DNA of 64,000 nucleotides from Clostridia bacterium. GTDB taxonomy: Bacteria; Bacillota; Clostridia; Lachnospirales; Lachnospiraceae. The translations under genes were made by a program, and so were the position numbers. The DNA is taken from contig CAJTHL010000013.1 of the NCBI GenBank assembly GCA_910576205.1, positions 93,672 through 157,671 on the forward strand. Reading direction: 5' to 3'. Below the pieces are notes generated by a model. It saw nothing but the letters and a program-made list of their open reading frames with translations, did not search any database and was not told where the DNA came from. Numbering within the stretch: the stretch's first letter is position 1; every line of letters starts with the position of its first letter. Of this stretch, positions 17,140 through 25,325 are shown one piece after another.

Positions 17140-17182
17140 AGTTCCGCATCCGCCCTTCCAGGGCAGACGCTGCTTTTATATT

Positions 17183-18016
17183 TTATAAATCTATCTCACC
17201 TGTGAATACCGTGGCGGCCGGCCCCGTCATATAGACGCAGTTGTCCGCCTGGTCCCAGAAAATCTCCAGATCTCCTCCCAGCAGATGAACCGTTGCCCGG
17301 CGCTCTGCATAGCCGTTCAAAACGGCGGCCACCAGGACGGCGCAGGCCCCTGTCCCGCAGGCCATGGTTTCCCCGGAGCCTCTCTCCCAGACCCGCATCC
17401 GCAAATGCCTCCTGTCCAGAATCTGCACAAATTCCGTGTTGACCCGGTCCGGAAACCGGTCATGACACTCAAAAAGCGGCCCTTTTTCTTCTATATCAAG
17501 GTGTTCCACATCTTCCATAAAAAGAACTGCATGGGGATTCCCCATAGACACGCAGGTAATAAAATATGTCTGCCCCTCCACTTCTATGGGCGCGTTTACC
17601 AGCCTGTCTCCCTCTCCCTTCACCGGAATGTCCGCAGGCTTTAAAATGGGTTCTCCCATATTTACCCGCACACGGGTAACGCTTCCTTCCTCCACGGTAA
17701 GGGCAAGGGTTTTTATACCGGAGAGGGTTTCCACTGTGATCTCTCTCTTATCCGTCAGCCCGTTGTCATAGACATATTTGGCCACACAGCGGATGCCGTT
17801 GCCGCACATTTTCCCCTGGGAACCGTCCGCATTGTACATCTCCATCTTAAAGTCGGCCACAGACGACTTTTTTATCAAAATCAGCCCGTCCGAGCCGATG
17901 CCCTTATGGCGGTCACTGACAAACCGGGAAACCCCGGCGGGATCCGGGATTTCCTCCCGGGTGCAGTCCACATAGACGTAATCGTTGCCAATGCCGTGCA
18001 TTTTCGTAAACTTCAT
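17183..18016 (-). CDS. dapF: Diaminopimelate epimerase
   Basis: Interconverts LL- and meso-diaminopimelate. 277 aa. Both catalytic cysteine motifs are present: [16 protein letters not shown] and [14 protein letters not shown]. The start [18 protein letters not shown] is typical, and ATG 18016 lies 6-7 nt after AGGAGG; the open frame to 18136 belongs to the 3' end of the ANTAR gene in another frame. It sits between the ANTAR regulator gene and dapL. Confidence 0.95.
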   Translation of the reverse strand: MKFTKMHGIGNDYVYVDCTREEIPDPAGVSRFVSDRHKGIGSDGLILIKKSSVADFKMEMYNADGSQGKMCGNGIRCVAKYVYDNGLTDKREITVETLSGIKTLALTVEEGSVTRVRVNMGEPILKPADIPVKGEGDRLVNAPIEVEGQTYFITCVSMGNPHAVLFMEDVEHLDIEEKGPLFECHDRFPDRVNTEFVQILDRRHLRMRVWERGSGETMACGTGACAVLVAAVLNGYAERRATVHLLGGDLEIFWDQADNCVYMTGPAATVFTGEIDL

Positions 18017-18066
18017 GGCCTGTCCTCCTGTTCCAGTATAGCAAAAAATTTCCCCCGCGTAAAGCC

Positions 18067-18615
18067 TTATATCCGCATCATGCGCAGCACCATCTCCGCC
18101 GTCTCCACCATGTTTGTACCGCTGTCCATGCTGCATTTCTGAATATACCGGTGGGCCTCCTCCTCGGACATATTATTCCGCTCCATAAGGAGGGCCTTCG
18201 CCTCAAAGATCACTCTTTTCTCCTCCTCCGAGCGCGTCTGGGGCTTCATCCGCCGCTTTCTCTTCCTCCTGGCAATATTGGCGCACATCATTTCCAGGGT
18301 GTTGATAAGATCCTGCACCCTGACAGGCATAGATATGCATACAATGCCATTGTCCACACACTCCCCAAGCACCCTCTGGGATGCCACCAGAAGCATCTCA
18401 AAATGTGGGGGCAGGCACTCCTGCAGTTCTCTGTACATCATATCCTGGTATTTATACCCGCACACCACAATCCCGTCTCCCAGGGAATTGGCATATCCCA
18501 GGGCCTGGCTGCCCGTAGTGCATACTGCCGGCACCTGGAAGCCATGGCGCACCAGCAGATTGCGGATATTTTTCGCATCCTCCGGTTTGGGAAACAGCAC
18601 AATAATATTAGTCAC
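18067..18615 (-). CDS. ANTAR-domain RNA-binding response regulator
   Basis: 182 aa: an N-terminal receiver-like domain ([20 protein letters not shown]) without an obvious phospho-acceptor aspartate at the usual place, and a C-terminal ANTAR domain (about residues 125-180, [20 protein letters not shown]). ANTAR proteins bind paired small hairpins in mRNA leaders and prevent termination. The gene directly follows glnA, an arrangement common in Clostridia, so control of nitrogen genes is likely. GTG at 18615 is preferred: it has AGGGGG 7 nt upstream and gives the family's usual N-terminus (GTG at 18621 is also in frame). Confidence 0.85.
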   Translation of the reverse strand: MTNIIVLFPKPEDAKNIRNLLVRHGFQVPAVCTTGSQALGYANSLGDGIVVCGYKYQDMMYRELQECLPPHFEMLLVASQRVLGECVDNGIVCISMPVRVQDLINTLEMMCANIARRKRKRRMKPQTRSEEEKRVIFEAKALLMERNNMSEEEAHRYIQKCSMDSGTNMVETAEMVLRMMRI

Positions 18616-18673
18616 ACCCACACCCCCTGTTGTTCCTGCATTATGGGAAAGTTTCTCCGTTCGGGCGTCTGTG

Positions 18674-20005
18674 TCAGATTCTGTACAAATACTGGCTGAT
18701 CTCCCAGTCTGAAACCTGGGCGCTGTACTGGGCCCACTCCTGCTTCTTTTCCAGAACGTATCTTTTGCCGGCCCGCTCCCCTAAGACCTCCATGAGAAGC
18801 TCATCGGATTCCAGGGCCAGAAGGCTCTCATCCAGGTTTCGGGGCAGGGGCGCAATGCCAAGCTCTTCCCTCTCCTGCTCTGACATGGAAAACAAATTCT
18901 TATCCACGTTTGGAGGGGGAAGGATCTGCCTCTTTATGCCGTCAAGCCCTGCCGCCAGGCAGACGGCCAGGGTCAGATAGGGATTGCAGGAGGGATCCGG
19001 GCTTCGAAGCTCGATTCTCGTATTCTCTCCCTTGCGCTCCGGAATCCGGATAAGGGAGGTTTTGCTTCTGGGAGACCAGGCCACGTAAACGGGAGCCTCA
19101 TACCCGGGCACCAACCGCTTGTAGGAATTTATAATGGGATTGGCAATGGCTGTAATTCCCCGTATGTGCTCAAGGAGGCCTCCGATAAAATAATAGGCTT
19201 CCCGGCTGAGGCTTAAGGGATCCTTTTCGTCCCAGAACAGGTTCTTCCCGTCCCTGGACAGGGACATGTTGGTGTGCATGCCGGAGCCGTTTGTGCCGTA
19301 TCTGGGCTTTGGCATAAACGTGGCGTGGAGCCCGTTACGCCTGGCAATGGTTTTTACCGTCAGCTTAAAGGTCATAATATTGTCCGCCGTGGTCAGCGCG
19401 TCGCTGTAGCGGAAATCAATCTCATGCTGGGCAGGGGCAATCTCATGGTGGGAGGATTCCATCTCAAATCCCATGTCCTCCAGAGTCAGCACAATATCCC
19501 TTCTGATATTTTCCCCCAGATCCATGGGCCCCAGATCAAAATATCCCGCCCGCTCATGAGAGATGGTGGTGGGATTTCCGTCGTCATCTGTATGGAACAG
19601 GAAAAACTCGCACTCCGGCCCCACGTCAAACTGAAATCCCAGCTCTTCCGCCTCCTTCACTACCTTCTTTAAAATATACCTGGGATCCCCCTCAAAGGGC
19701 GTCCTGTCCGGGCGGTACACATCGCAGATCAGCCTGGCTACCTTCCCCTGCTGGGGACGCCAGGGAAATACCGTAAAGGTATCGGGATCCGGGTACAGGT
19801 ACATATCCGACTCTTCCATTCTGGCAAACCCGTCGATGGAAGAACCGTCAAACATGCATTCGTTGTTCAGCGCCTTCTCCAGCTGGCTGGATGTGATGGC
19901 CACATTTTTCAGGTTTCCGAAAAGGTCCGTAAACTGAAGGCGGATAAATTCTACATCCTTTTCCTCGGCCAGCCTTAAAATGTCTCTTTTTGTGTATATG
20001 CTCAT
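18674..20005 (-). CDS. glnA: Glutamine synthetase type I
   Basis: Condenses glutamate and ammonia with ATP. 443 aa, the length of the GSI-alpha form. Signature blocks: MFDGSSIDGFARMEESDM, GPECEFFLF, the ATP-site region around HATFMPKP and the EAPVYVAWSPRSKTSLIRIP block. No adenylylation-type tyrosine loop was seen, as expected for GSI-alpha, which is feedback controlled. ATG 20005 (MSIYTKRDIL) follows AGGAGGG; the frame runs on to 20122 through the leader and promoter. It has a near-perfect promoter and a strong leader hairpin, and the ANTAR gene follows by 58 bp. Confidence 0.95.
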   Translation of the reverse strand: MSIYTKRDILRLAEEKDVEFIRLQFTDLFGNLKNVAITSSQLEKALNNECMFDGSSIDGFARMEESDMYLYPDPDTFTVFPWRPQQGKVARLICDVYRPDRTPFEGDPRYILKKVVKEAEELGFQFDVGPECEFFLFHTDDDGNPTTISHERAGYFDLGPMDLGENIRRDIVLTLEDMGFEMESSHHEIAPAQHEIDFRYSDALTTADNIMTFKLTVKTIARRNGLHATFMPKPRYGTNGSGMHTNMSLSRDGKNLFWDEKDPLSLSREAYYFIGGLLEHIRGITAIANPIINSYKRLVPGYEAPVYVAWSPRSKTSLIRIPERKGENTRIELRSPDPSCNPYLTLAVCLAAGLDGIKRQILPPPNVDKNLFSMSEQEREELGIAPLPRNLDESLLALESDELLMEVLGERAGKRYVLEKKQEWAQYSAQVSDWEISQYLYRI

Positions 20006-20045
20006 ATTCTTAACCCTCCTGACTTTTGCCGTCCTGATAACGCAC

Positions 20046-20084
20046 GACAAGGGCGCTTCTTCCCCTTGTAAGAACGCCCTTGTC
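20046..20084 (-). promoter_or_regulatory. Long stem-loop at the 5' end of the glnA leader
   Basis: GACAAGGGCG and CGCCCTTGTC pair perfectly over 10 bp, and an inner TTCTT/AAGAA adds 5 bp with one bulge, leaving an 8-nt loop (ACAAGGGG). It begins within a few nt of the predicted transcription start and is not followed by a T-run. It may be a target for the ANTAR protein encoded downstream or an mRNA 5' stabiliser. Confidence 0.6.
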
Positions 20085-20093
20085 CTATTCAGA

Positions 20094-20122
20094 AATATAG
20101 CAGTTACGCGATTGTTTGTCAA
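20094..20122 (-). promoter_or_regulatory. Sigma-A promoter of glnA
   Basis: Minus strand: TTGACA (20122-20117), 17 bp, TATATT (20099-20094). Near-consensus, about 90 nt upstream of the glnA ATG. Confidence 0.8.
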
Positions 20123-20194
20123 CCGAAGAATTTTACTGTAAAATTTTCATGGAAATTTAGGACTTTTTTTGTCATATTTTTTTCAAATTCGCAC

Positions 20195-20224
20195 TTTACA
20201 TTTTCCCATGACCTGTGGTATACT
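20195..20224 (+). promoter_or_regulatory. Promoter of the tRNA-Pro gene
   Basis: TTTACA (20195-20200), 18 bp, TATACT (20219-20224), ending 10 nt before the tRNA. Confidence 0.65.
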
Positions 20225-20233
20225 CTTTTTCAA

Positions 20234-20307
20234 CGGAGTATGGCGTAGCTTGGTAGCGCGCTCGGCTGGGGGCCGAGAGGTCGCAGGTTCAAATCCTGTT
20301 ACTCCGA
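20234..20307 (+). tRNA. tRNA-Pro (anticodon GGG)
   Basis: A 74-nt cloverleaf. Acceptor arms CGGAGTA / TACTCCG, D-arm GCG...CGC, anticodon stem CTCGG/CCGAG enclosing loop CTGGGGG (anticodon GGG, proline), T-arm GCAGG-TTCAAAT-CCTGT, discriminator A. CCA is not encoded. It stands alone with its own promoter and terminator. Confidence 0.95.
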
Positions 20308-20320
20308 TTGTATAAGATAT

Positions 20321-20358
20321 CGCGGGAAGCCTTAGAGACAGGTGTTCCTGCGTTTTTT
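20321..20358 (+). terminator. Terminator after tRNA-Pro
   Basis: Stem CGCGGGAAGCCT / AGGTGTTCCTGCG with one G-T pair and a bulge, followed by six T residues. Confidence 0.8.
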
Positions 20359-20481
20359 ATATCCGCAGGCAATAACCCAGGCACCCTGCTGCATGTACGG
20401 GCATTGGGCCAATACCGCGATGGTCCCTCCCTTTTTTGCTATACTTAAAGAAATCCTAAGAATTAATTTCCCCTATGTGGG

Positions 20482-20510
20482 TTGACATTTTTCCCCTTTT
20501 GCATTATTGT
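20482..20510 (+). promoter_or_regulatory. Promoter of the GntR-ABC operon
   Basis: TTGACA (20482-20487), 17 bp, TATTGT (20505-20510). The -10 box overlaps the palindromic operator at 20506-20529. Confidence 0.65.
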
Positions 20511-20529
20511 ATTATTATACTAATACAAT
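20506..20529. promoter_or_regulatory. Palindromic operator for the YtrA-type GntR repressor
   Basis: ATTGTATTA and TAATACAAT form perfect 9-bp arms around a 6-bp spacer. It overlaps the -10 box and start region of the promoter for a YtrA-type regulator gene 70 bp downstream; YtrA-family sites are AT-rich palindromes of this kind. Autorepression is the natural reading. Confidence 0.7.
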
Positions 20530-20598
20530 TTACCCCCCCCCAGAGGATTTTACACCCCTGGAACGTGGGACCCATTTTAGAAGGAAAGGGGTGATTAC

Positions 20599-20967
20599 AT
20601 GGCATGGCTATTGGATGATTCACGACCCATTTATATACAGCTTGCCAGCAAGATTCAGTCCGATATCATTTCCGGTGTGTACAAACCTGGGGACAAGCTA
20701 CCGTCTGTGCGTGATCTGGCAATGGACGCAGCAGTCAATCCCAACACCATGCAAAAGGCTTTAACAGAGCTGGAACGCGGCGGTCTGATCTATACCCAGA
20801 GAACCAGCGGACGTTTTATTTCTGAGGATCTCCAGAAGGTATCCGCCATGAAGGCGGCTCTTGCCAGAGAACAGATCCACCAGTTTCTGAAGACTATGCT
20901 GCGGCTCGGCTTCAAAAAGTCGGAAATCCTGCAGTTCATGGAAGAAACTTTTGAGGAGGAATCGTAA
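20599..20967 (+). CDS. GntR family transcriptional regulator, YtrA subfamily
   Basis: 122 aa: an N-terminal winged helix (PIYIQLASKIQSDIISG, KLPSVRDLAMDAAVNPNTMQ) and a short C-terminal helical dimerisation tail of about 45 residues, the size of the YtrA subfamily that has no ligand-binding domain. Such regulators usually repress the ABC transporter operon they belong to. Here the ATPase gene starts right after the stop codon (TAA-ATG), and a perfect palindrome covers the promoter. The effector may be an antibiotic or cell-envelope stress signal; nothing in the sequence says which. Confidence 0.92.
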   Translation: MAWLLDDSRPIYIQLASKIQSDIISGVYKPGDKLPSVRDLAMDAAVNPNTMQKALTELERGGLIYTQRTSGRFISEDLQKVSAMKAALAREQIHQFLKTMLRLGFKKSEILQFMEETFEEES

Positions 20968-21666
20968 ATGGAAACTTTACTGGAATGCCATCAGCTCAGC
21001 AAGCATTATGGCAGCAAAGTGGCCCTTGACCACCTGGATCTGACCATTGAACGGGGCCGTATTATCGGCCTGCTGGGGCCCAACGGAAGCGGGAAAACCA
21101 CCTTGATTAAACTAATCAACGGACTTCTGGCCCCCACCTCCGGTACCCTGCTGATTAATGGCCATGCGCCAGGACCGGAGACGAAAAAGGTAGTCTCCTA
21201 TCTGCCGGAGCGGACTTATTTTAATACCTGGATGAAGGTCACGGACATTCTCCGCTTTTTCAACGATTTCTATGCGGATTTTGACGACAAGCGGGCGCTG
21301 GAAATGCTTCACAGGCTGAACATCAACGAATCCATGCGGCTTGGAGCCATGTCCAAGGGTACAAAGGAAAAAGTCCAGCTTATTATGGTTATGAGCCGCA
21401 ACGCCGATCTCTACTGTCTGGATGAACCTATCGGCGGTGTGGACCCAGCTGCCAGGGATTATATTTTACAGACTATCATCACCAATTACAGCGAGCGCGC
21501 CTCGGTTCTGATCTCCACCCATCTCATCTCCGATATCGAGAATGTGCTGGACGACGCAATCTTTATTCAGAACGGACGGGTTATGCTGACCGGCTCTGTG
21601 GATGATATCCGCATGAACGAGGGAAAATCCGTAGACGCTTTGTTCCGGGAGGTGTTCCGATGCTAG
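20968..21666 (+). CDS. ABC transporter ATP-binding protein
   Basis: 232 aa cytoplasmic ATPase. Walker A is GPNGSGKTTL, Walker B and D-loop LYCLDEPIGGVD, H-loop STHLIS. The signature position is degenerate: MSKGTKEKVQL replaces LSGGQ, a variant found in YtrB/EcsA-type exporters. It lies between the GntR gene and its permease, overlapping the permease start by 7 bp. Together they form an export-type transporter with unknown substrate. Confidence 0.92.
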   Translation: METLLECHQLSKHYGSKVALDHLDLTIERGRIIGLLGPNGSGKTTLIKLINGLLAPTSGTLLINGHAPGPETKKVVSYLPERTYFNTWMKVTDILRFFNDFYADFDDKRALEMLHRLNINESMRLGAMSKGTKEKVQLIMVMSRNADLYCLDEPIGGVDPAARDYILQTIITNYSERASVLISTHLISDIENVLDDAIFIQNGRVMLTGSVDDIRMNEGKSVDALFREVFRC

Positions 21667-22490
21667 GAAAACTGCTTAAACACGAATTTCACGCTGTATC
21701 CCGCCTGCTGCTGCCCATGCACCTGGCCTTGATTCTGATTACCCTGGTGGGGCGCTTTTATGTGCAGTTCGCCATGTCCAATATGGACTCCAGATTTGAC
21801 TTAATCAATGTATCCCTTGTAATGTTTTATATGCTGGCGCTGTTTGCCATTTTAATTCTGACCTATGTATACCTGTATATTCTCCGGCCGCATAAAAACC
21901 TGTTCTCCGATGAGGGGTATCTCATGCATACGCTGCCTGTGACGGCCTCCATGCATATCTGGTCAAAGCTGATTGTATCCATATGCTGGATTCTGCTGGA
22001 TATGTTCCTAATCAGCCTGTCGGTATTCCTCATGCTGGTAAACCCGGATTTTCTGGAATACTGGCCTAATATGATTGGCGAGATACAGGAAATGATTTCC
22101 ATCACCACAGGCATGGACTTTGTAATGGGAGCTATTGCTTATATTATAAATCTGCTGATCTCCTGCGCCCGGGGCATCCTGGTGGTTTATATGTGTATGG
22201 CCGTGGGGCACAGCTTTAACCAGTATAAGCTTCTGATCTCCATAAGCATTTACATCGGAGTCTATGTGGTAACCAGTATTATCAACACCCTGTTCAGCAT
22301 TCTGGTGGGCATTCCCTGGCTTAAAAACGGAGGTTTCTCCTCCATTTTTGTCATGGGTATCTACTCGGATTCTTACCAAAGCAGCGCCCAGCTTCTCACC
22401 TGGTTTGACGCGCTGTTTTCCCTGGTTATCGCTGTGGCCGCGTTTTTCGTAACGCGGTATTTTCTGACGAAACGGCTCAATCTGGAATAA
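21660..22490 (+). CDS. ABC-2 type transporter permease
   Basis: 276 aa with six predicted membrane segments (LALILITLVGRFYVQF, FYMLALFAILILTYVYLYIL and four more), a conserved DEGYLMHTLPV motif after the second segment as in Clostridial ABC-2 permeases of YtrA-controlled operons. It overlaps the ATPase gene by 7 bp and ends before a strong terminator. It presumably pairs with that ATPase as the membrane part of an exporter; substrate unknown. Confidence 0.85.
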   Translation: MLGKLLKHEFHAVSRLLLPMHLALILITLVGRFYVQFAMSNMDSRFDLINVSLVMFYMLALFAILILTYVYLYILRPHKNLFSDEGYLMHTLPVTASMHIWSKLIVSICWILLDMFLISLSVFLMLVNPDFLEYWPNMIGEIQEMISITTGMDFVMGAIAYIINLLISCARGILVVYMCMAVGHSFNQYKLLISISIYIGVYVVTSIINTLFSILVGIPWLKNGGFSSIFVMGIYSDSYQSSAQLLTWFDALFSLVIAVAAFFVTRYFLTKRLNLE

Positions 22491-22528
22491 GGCTGAAAAA
22501 CACCCCCGTCAGTTGTCTGAAAAAGCAG

Positions 22529-22581
22529 CTCCCCGGACGCAGGCAGGAAAAATCCTGCTTTTGCAGTCCGGGGAGTTTTTT
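22529..22581 (+). terminator. Terminator of the GntR-ABC operon
   Basis: CTCCCCGGAC ... GTCCGGGGAG stem with inner GCAGG...CCTGC pairing, followed by six T residues. Confidence 0.88.
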
Positions 22582-22647
22582 AATAAAATCCAGGCGTTTC
22601 ATCAGGCACAGCCCTGTTTACCAGGCAGCCACATACAGAAGTTTCCG

Positions 22648-23433
22648 TCACATTATAGTCATGGAAGGCTGCTTTACGCCCTCCAGTTCCAGCCGGAAAT
22701 TCCGTACTTTCCCGCTGACATAGCTTATCATATCCCCTGCGATGAGATCTACGCCCAGTTCCCGGAAGCGCCTGGCATCTTCGGGAGAATTGGTAAATAT
22801 TCCAGCCTTCTTCCCGCTTTTCTTAATTCTCTGGATACATTTCTCTACCATTTTTACCACCTCCGGCTGATGGTAGGCCGCCGGGTAACCCAATGACTGG
22901 GACAAATCCGTGGGACCGATAAACGCCAGATCCACCATGGGATTTTCCTCCAGTATTTTCTCCAGATTGTCCATTGCCTGGGCTGTCTCAATCTGGAGCA
23001 TCACCATGGTTTCCCGGTTTTCCTGGGTAAAATAAGCGTCTGGTTCAAGCTCCACACAGTAATTGGCCGCCCGGCCAAGCCAGATACCCCGGTGGCCGTG
23101 GGGATAATACTTCAGTTTCTGCATACAGGCGGACACCTCCTCCGAGGAACGCACCATGGGCAGCATAATGCCCTGGGCTCCCCAGTCCAGACAGATACTC
23201 TGGCGCATATGCAGAGGAACGCGGACAACAGGCGTCATGCCATGAAGCTGGGACGCTGCAATCATAAGTCTGCATGTCTCTATAGTGATGGCTCCATGTT
23301 CCATATCAATGATGCAGAAATCGAATCCGCTTACGCCGCAGATCTCCACGTCCTCCGGGGACGGACATGTGAGAAACATCCCATAGACCTGCTTCCCCAG
23401 ATCCAGCTTTTCTTTTAAATTGTTGTGTATCAT
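22648..23433 (-). CDS. HpcH/HpaI family class II aldolase
   Basis: 261 aa, TIM-barrel metal-dependent aldolase related to HpaI, GarL and RhmA, which split or form 2-keto-3-deoxy acids using pyruvate. Landmarks: FCIIDMEHGAI, VVRVPLHM, AQGIMLPMVRSSEEV, MLQIETAQAMDNLEKIL and VDLAFIGPTDLSQSLG. It is the last gene of an operon with a TRAP transporter and lies 15 bp after dctM. The substrate is probably a breakdown product of what the TRAP system imports, but cannot be named. ATG 23433 follows GGAGAGGAGA. Confidence 0.88.
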   Translation of the reverse strand: MIHNNLKEKLDLGKQVYGMFLTCPSPEDVEICGVSGFDFCIIDMEHGAITIETCRLMIAASQLHGMTPVVRVPLHMRQSICLDWGAQGIMLPMVRSSEEVSACMQKLKYYPHGHRGIWLGRAANYCVELEPDAYFTQENRETMVMLQIETAQAMDNLEKILEENPMVDLAFIGPTDLSQSLGYPAAYHQPEVVKMVEKCIQRIKKSGKKAGIFTNSPEDARRFRELGVDLIAGDMISYVSGKVRNFRLELEGVKQPSMTIM

Positions 23434-23448
23434 TGCGATTCTCCTCTC

Positions 23449-24732
23449 CTATCGAAGCAGCTCTGGCAGAAACATGATTGTCTGCGGTATATAGGTGATA
23501 AGCAGCAAAACCCCGCATTCCAGGGCAATCATGGGAAGCAGCTCCCTTATAATCTCCTTCATGGGCGTTTTGGAAATACCGGAGGTGACAAACAGCAGCA
23601 TCCCGTATGGGGGGGATAAGAGCCCGATCATCATATTCAAGGTCACCACCACGCCAAAATGCACCAGATCTATCTGCATGGCACTCACAATGGGCAGAAG
23701 CAGGGGAATAAAAATCAACTGCATGGTGGAAGTATCGATAAACATGCCCAAAGCGAAAAACGACAGATTGACAATCAGCAAAAACAGGTATTTGTTGTCT
23801 GTAAGTCCCAGAATCCACGTGGCTGCGTGCTCCGCCACATGCTCTGTGGCTACAATATAGGAAAAAGCGTATGCGGCCGCTACAATAAGGCCCAGCTGAC
23901 CCACAGCTTTTCCCGTGCTCTTTATAATCCCCCACAGAGCCGGAAATCCCATGGAGTGATATACCAGCACAGAGATCAGAATGGAGTAAAAGGCCGCCAC
24001 GGCTCCTGCTTCCGTAGGCGTCATAATACCGGTGTAAATCCCTGCCAGCAGAATAACTGGTGTCAGAAGTGCCGGAATAGCTTTATAGGAATCCTTCCAG
24101 AACTGTTTCCCGGTTACCTGCACGCCCCGGGGATATTTTCGTTTCTTTGCGATGAACGCAATATAGGCCGACAGAATCGCCGCAATAAACAGCGCCGGGA
24201 GCATACCCGCCATAAAGAGCTTTCCTATGGATGCCCCGGAGACCATGGAGTATACCACAAAGGGAATGGACGGTGGAAAAATGGGGCCGATCACGGCTGT
24301 AGCCGCAGTCAGAGCCGAGGAAAACCCATCGTCATAGCCCTCCTTCCGCATCTGATTGATCTCCATAATGCCAAGGCCGGAGGCATCCGCAATAGCAGAG
24401 CCGGTCATGCCGGAAAAAATCAGTGAAGCCACCACATTTACATGGGCGGTTCCTCCACGGAATCTTCCGCACAGGCCGTTGGCAAACCGGAATACCTTCT
24501 CCGTCACCGCTCCGCTGTTCATTACATTGGCCGTAAAGATAAACAAGGGCACCGCCAGAAGCACATAGTTGTTAAAAATGCCGTTGACCATAAGGTGAAT
24601 CACATTTCCCGCGTCCTGGCCTGTCACAAGGAAATATGCCATTGCCCCGGCAATCATACCATACGCTACAGGCACGCGGATTAACATACATCCCAGTATA
24701 ATCGCCAGCGGAACCATAAATTGCCAGCTCAT
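23449..24732 (-). CDS. TRAP transporter large permease (DctM)
   Basis: 427 aa, about twelve membrane helices, the ion-coupled subunit of a tripartite TRAP transporter. Family features: AVPLFIFTANVMNSG, GMTGSAIADASGLG, AVIGPIFPPSIPFVVYS and TPTEAGAVAAFY. These systems import organic acids, including sialic acid and keto acids, with Na+. It overlaps dctQ by 4 bp, as usual. The cognate binding-protein gene is frameshifted, so the imported substrate may no longer be delivered. Confidence 0.93.
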   Translation of the reverse strand: MSWQFMVPLAIILGCMLIRVPVAYGMIAGAMAYFLVTGQDAGNVIHLMVNGIFNNYVLLAVPLFIFTANVMNSGAVTEKVFRFANGLCGRFRGGTAHVNVVASLIFSGMTGSAIADASGLGIMEINQMRKEGYDDGFSSALTAATAVIGPIFPPSIPFVVYSMVSGASIGKLFMAGMLPALFIAAILSAYIAFIAKKRKYPRGVQVTGKQFWKDSYKAIPALLTPVILLAGIYTGIMTPTEAGAVAAFYSILISVLVYHSMGFPALWGIIKSTGKAVGQLGLIVAAAYAFSYIVATEHVAEHAATWILGLTDNKYLFLLIVNLSFFALGMFIDTSTMQLIFIPLLLPIVSAMQIDLVHFGVVVTLNMMIGLLSPPYGMLLFVTSGISKTPMKEIIRELLPMIALECGVLLLITYIPQTIMFLPELLR

Positions 24733-25265
24733 GAAGCCTCACTCTCCTTTTTCTTTATCGCTATGCCTCTTATGTCTTTTATCACAGAAATTCCCAACCG
24801 CACAATACTGTCCGCCATAAGAAAGATCATGGGTATATAAAGATATTTGTAGGGTATGAAAAGTACCGATGTTTTTTTGATCTGGGAAGTGACGATGGTC
24901 CAGGCATAGTGAAAGCAAGAGGGCCAGGACAGTATGAATACAGAGAGCACCAGCAGGTTTCCGCACAGGCGCATGGCAAGCTTCCCTTTTTCTCCCGCCA
25001 TATCATACAACATGGAAAACGTAATATGCTCCTTCTCCCGCAGGGTATAGCATGCCCCCAGCATAATGGCGTAGACGTAAAGAGTCATGGTAATATCAAA
25101 GGACCAGCTTACGGGAGCGCTCAGCATATACCGGCTGAAGATCTGGTAAATAAACACCAGAAAAATCACAAGAAAACTTATGGCCGGCACATAAATTTCC
25201 ATCACGTCCAGCAAAAACGCTCCCAACCGCAAAAGCACAGGATGTTTTGCTTCATTTTTCTTCAT
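24729..25265 (-). CDS. TRAP transporter small permease (DctQ)
   Basis: 178 aa with four hydrophobic segments, the small membrane subunit of the TRAP transporter. The YVYAIMLGACYTLREKEHIT block is typical of DctQ. ATG 25265 (MKKNEAKH) follows AGGAGG by 5 nt; the open frame upstream to 25325 runs through the intercistronic stem-loop and is not coding. It lies between the binding-protein gene and dctM. Confidence 0.88.
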   Translation of the reverse strand: MKKNEAKHPVLLRLGAFLLDVMEIYVPAISFLVIFLVFIYQIFSRYMLSAPVSWSFDITMTLYVYAIMLGACYTLREKEHITFSMLYDMAGEKGKLAMRLCGNLLVLSVFILSWPSCFHYAWTIVTSQIKKTSVLFIPYKYLYIPMIFLMADSIVRLGISVIKDIRGIAIKKKESEAS

Positions 25266-25283
25266 GACAGCCTCCTTATTTTT

Positions 25284-25320
25284 ACAGGGGTGGCTCTGCC
25301 TGGCGCAGGGCCACCCCTGT
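25284..25320 (-). promoter_or_regulatory. Intercistronic stem-loop between TRAP binding protein and dctQ
   Basis: ACAGGGGTGGC / GCCACCCCTGT form a perfect 11-bp stem with a 15-nt loop. No T-run follows on the minus strand. Its place just after the binding-protein stop fits an mRNA stabiliser that raises binding-protein yield over the permeases. Confidence 0.7.
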
Positions 25321-25325
25321 CTCAA

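Noticed and set aside
20046..20084. glnA leader hairpin as a standard ANTAR target
   Set aside because: ANTAR targets usually have two small hairpins with hexanucleotide loops. This is one long hairpin with an 8-nt loop, so I list it only as structured leader.
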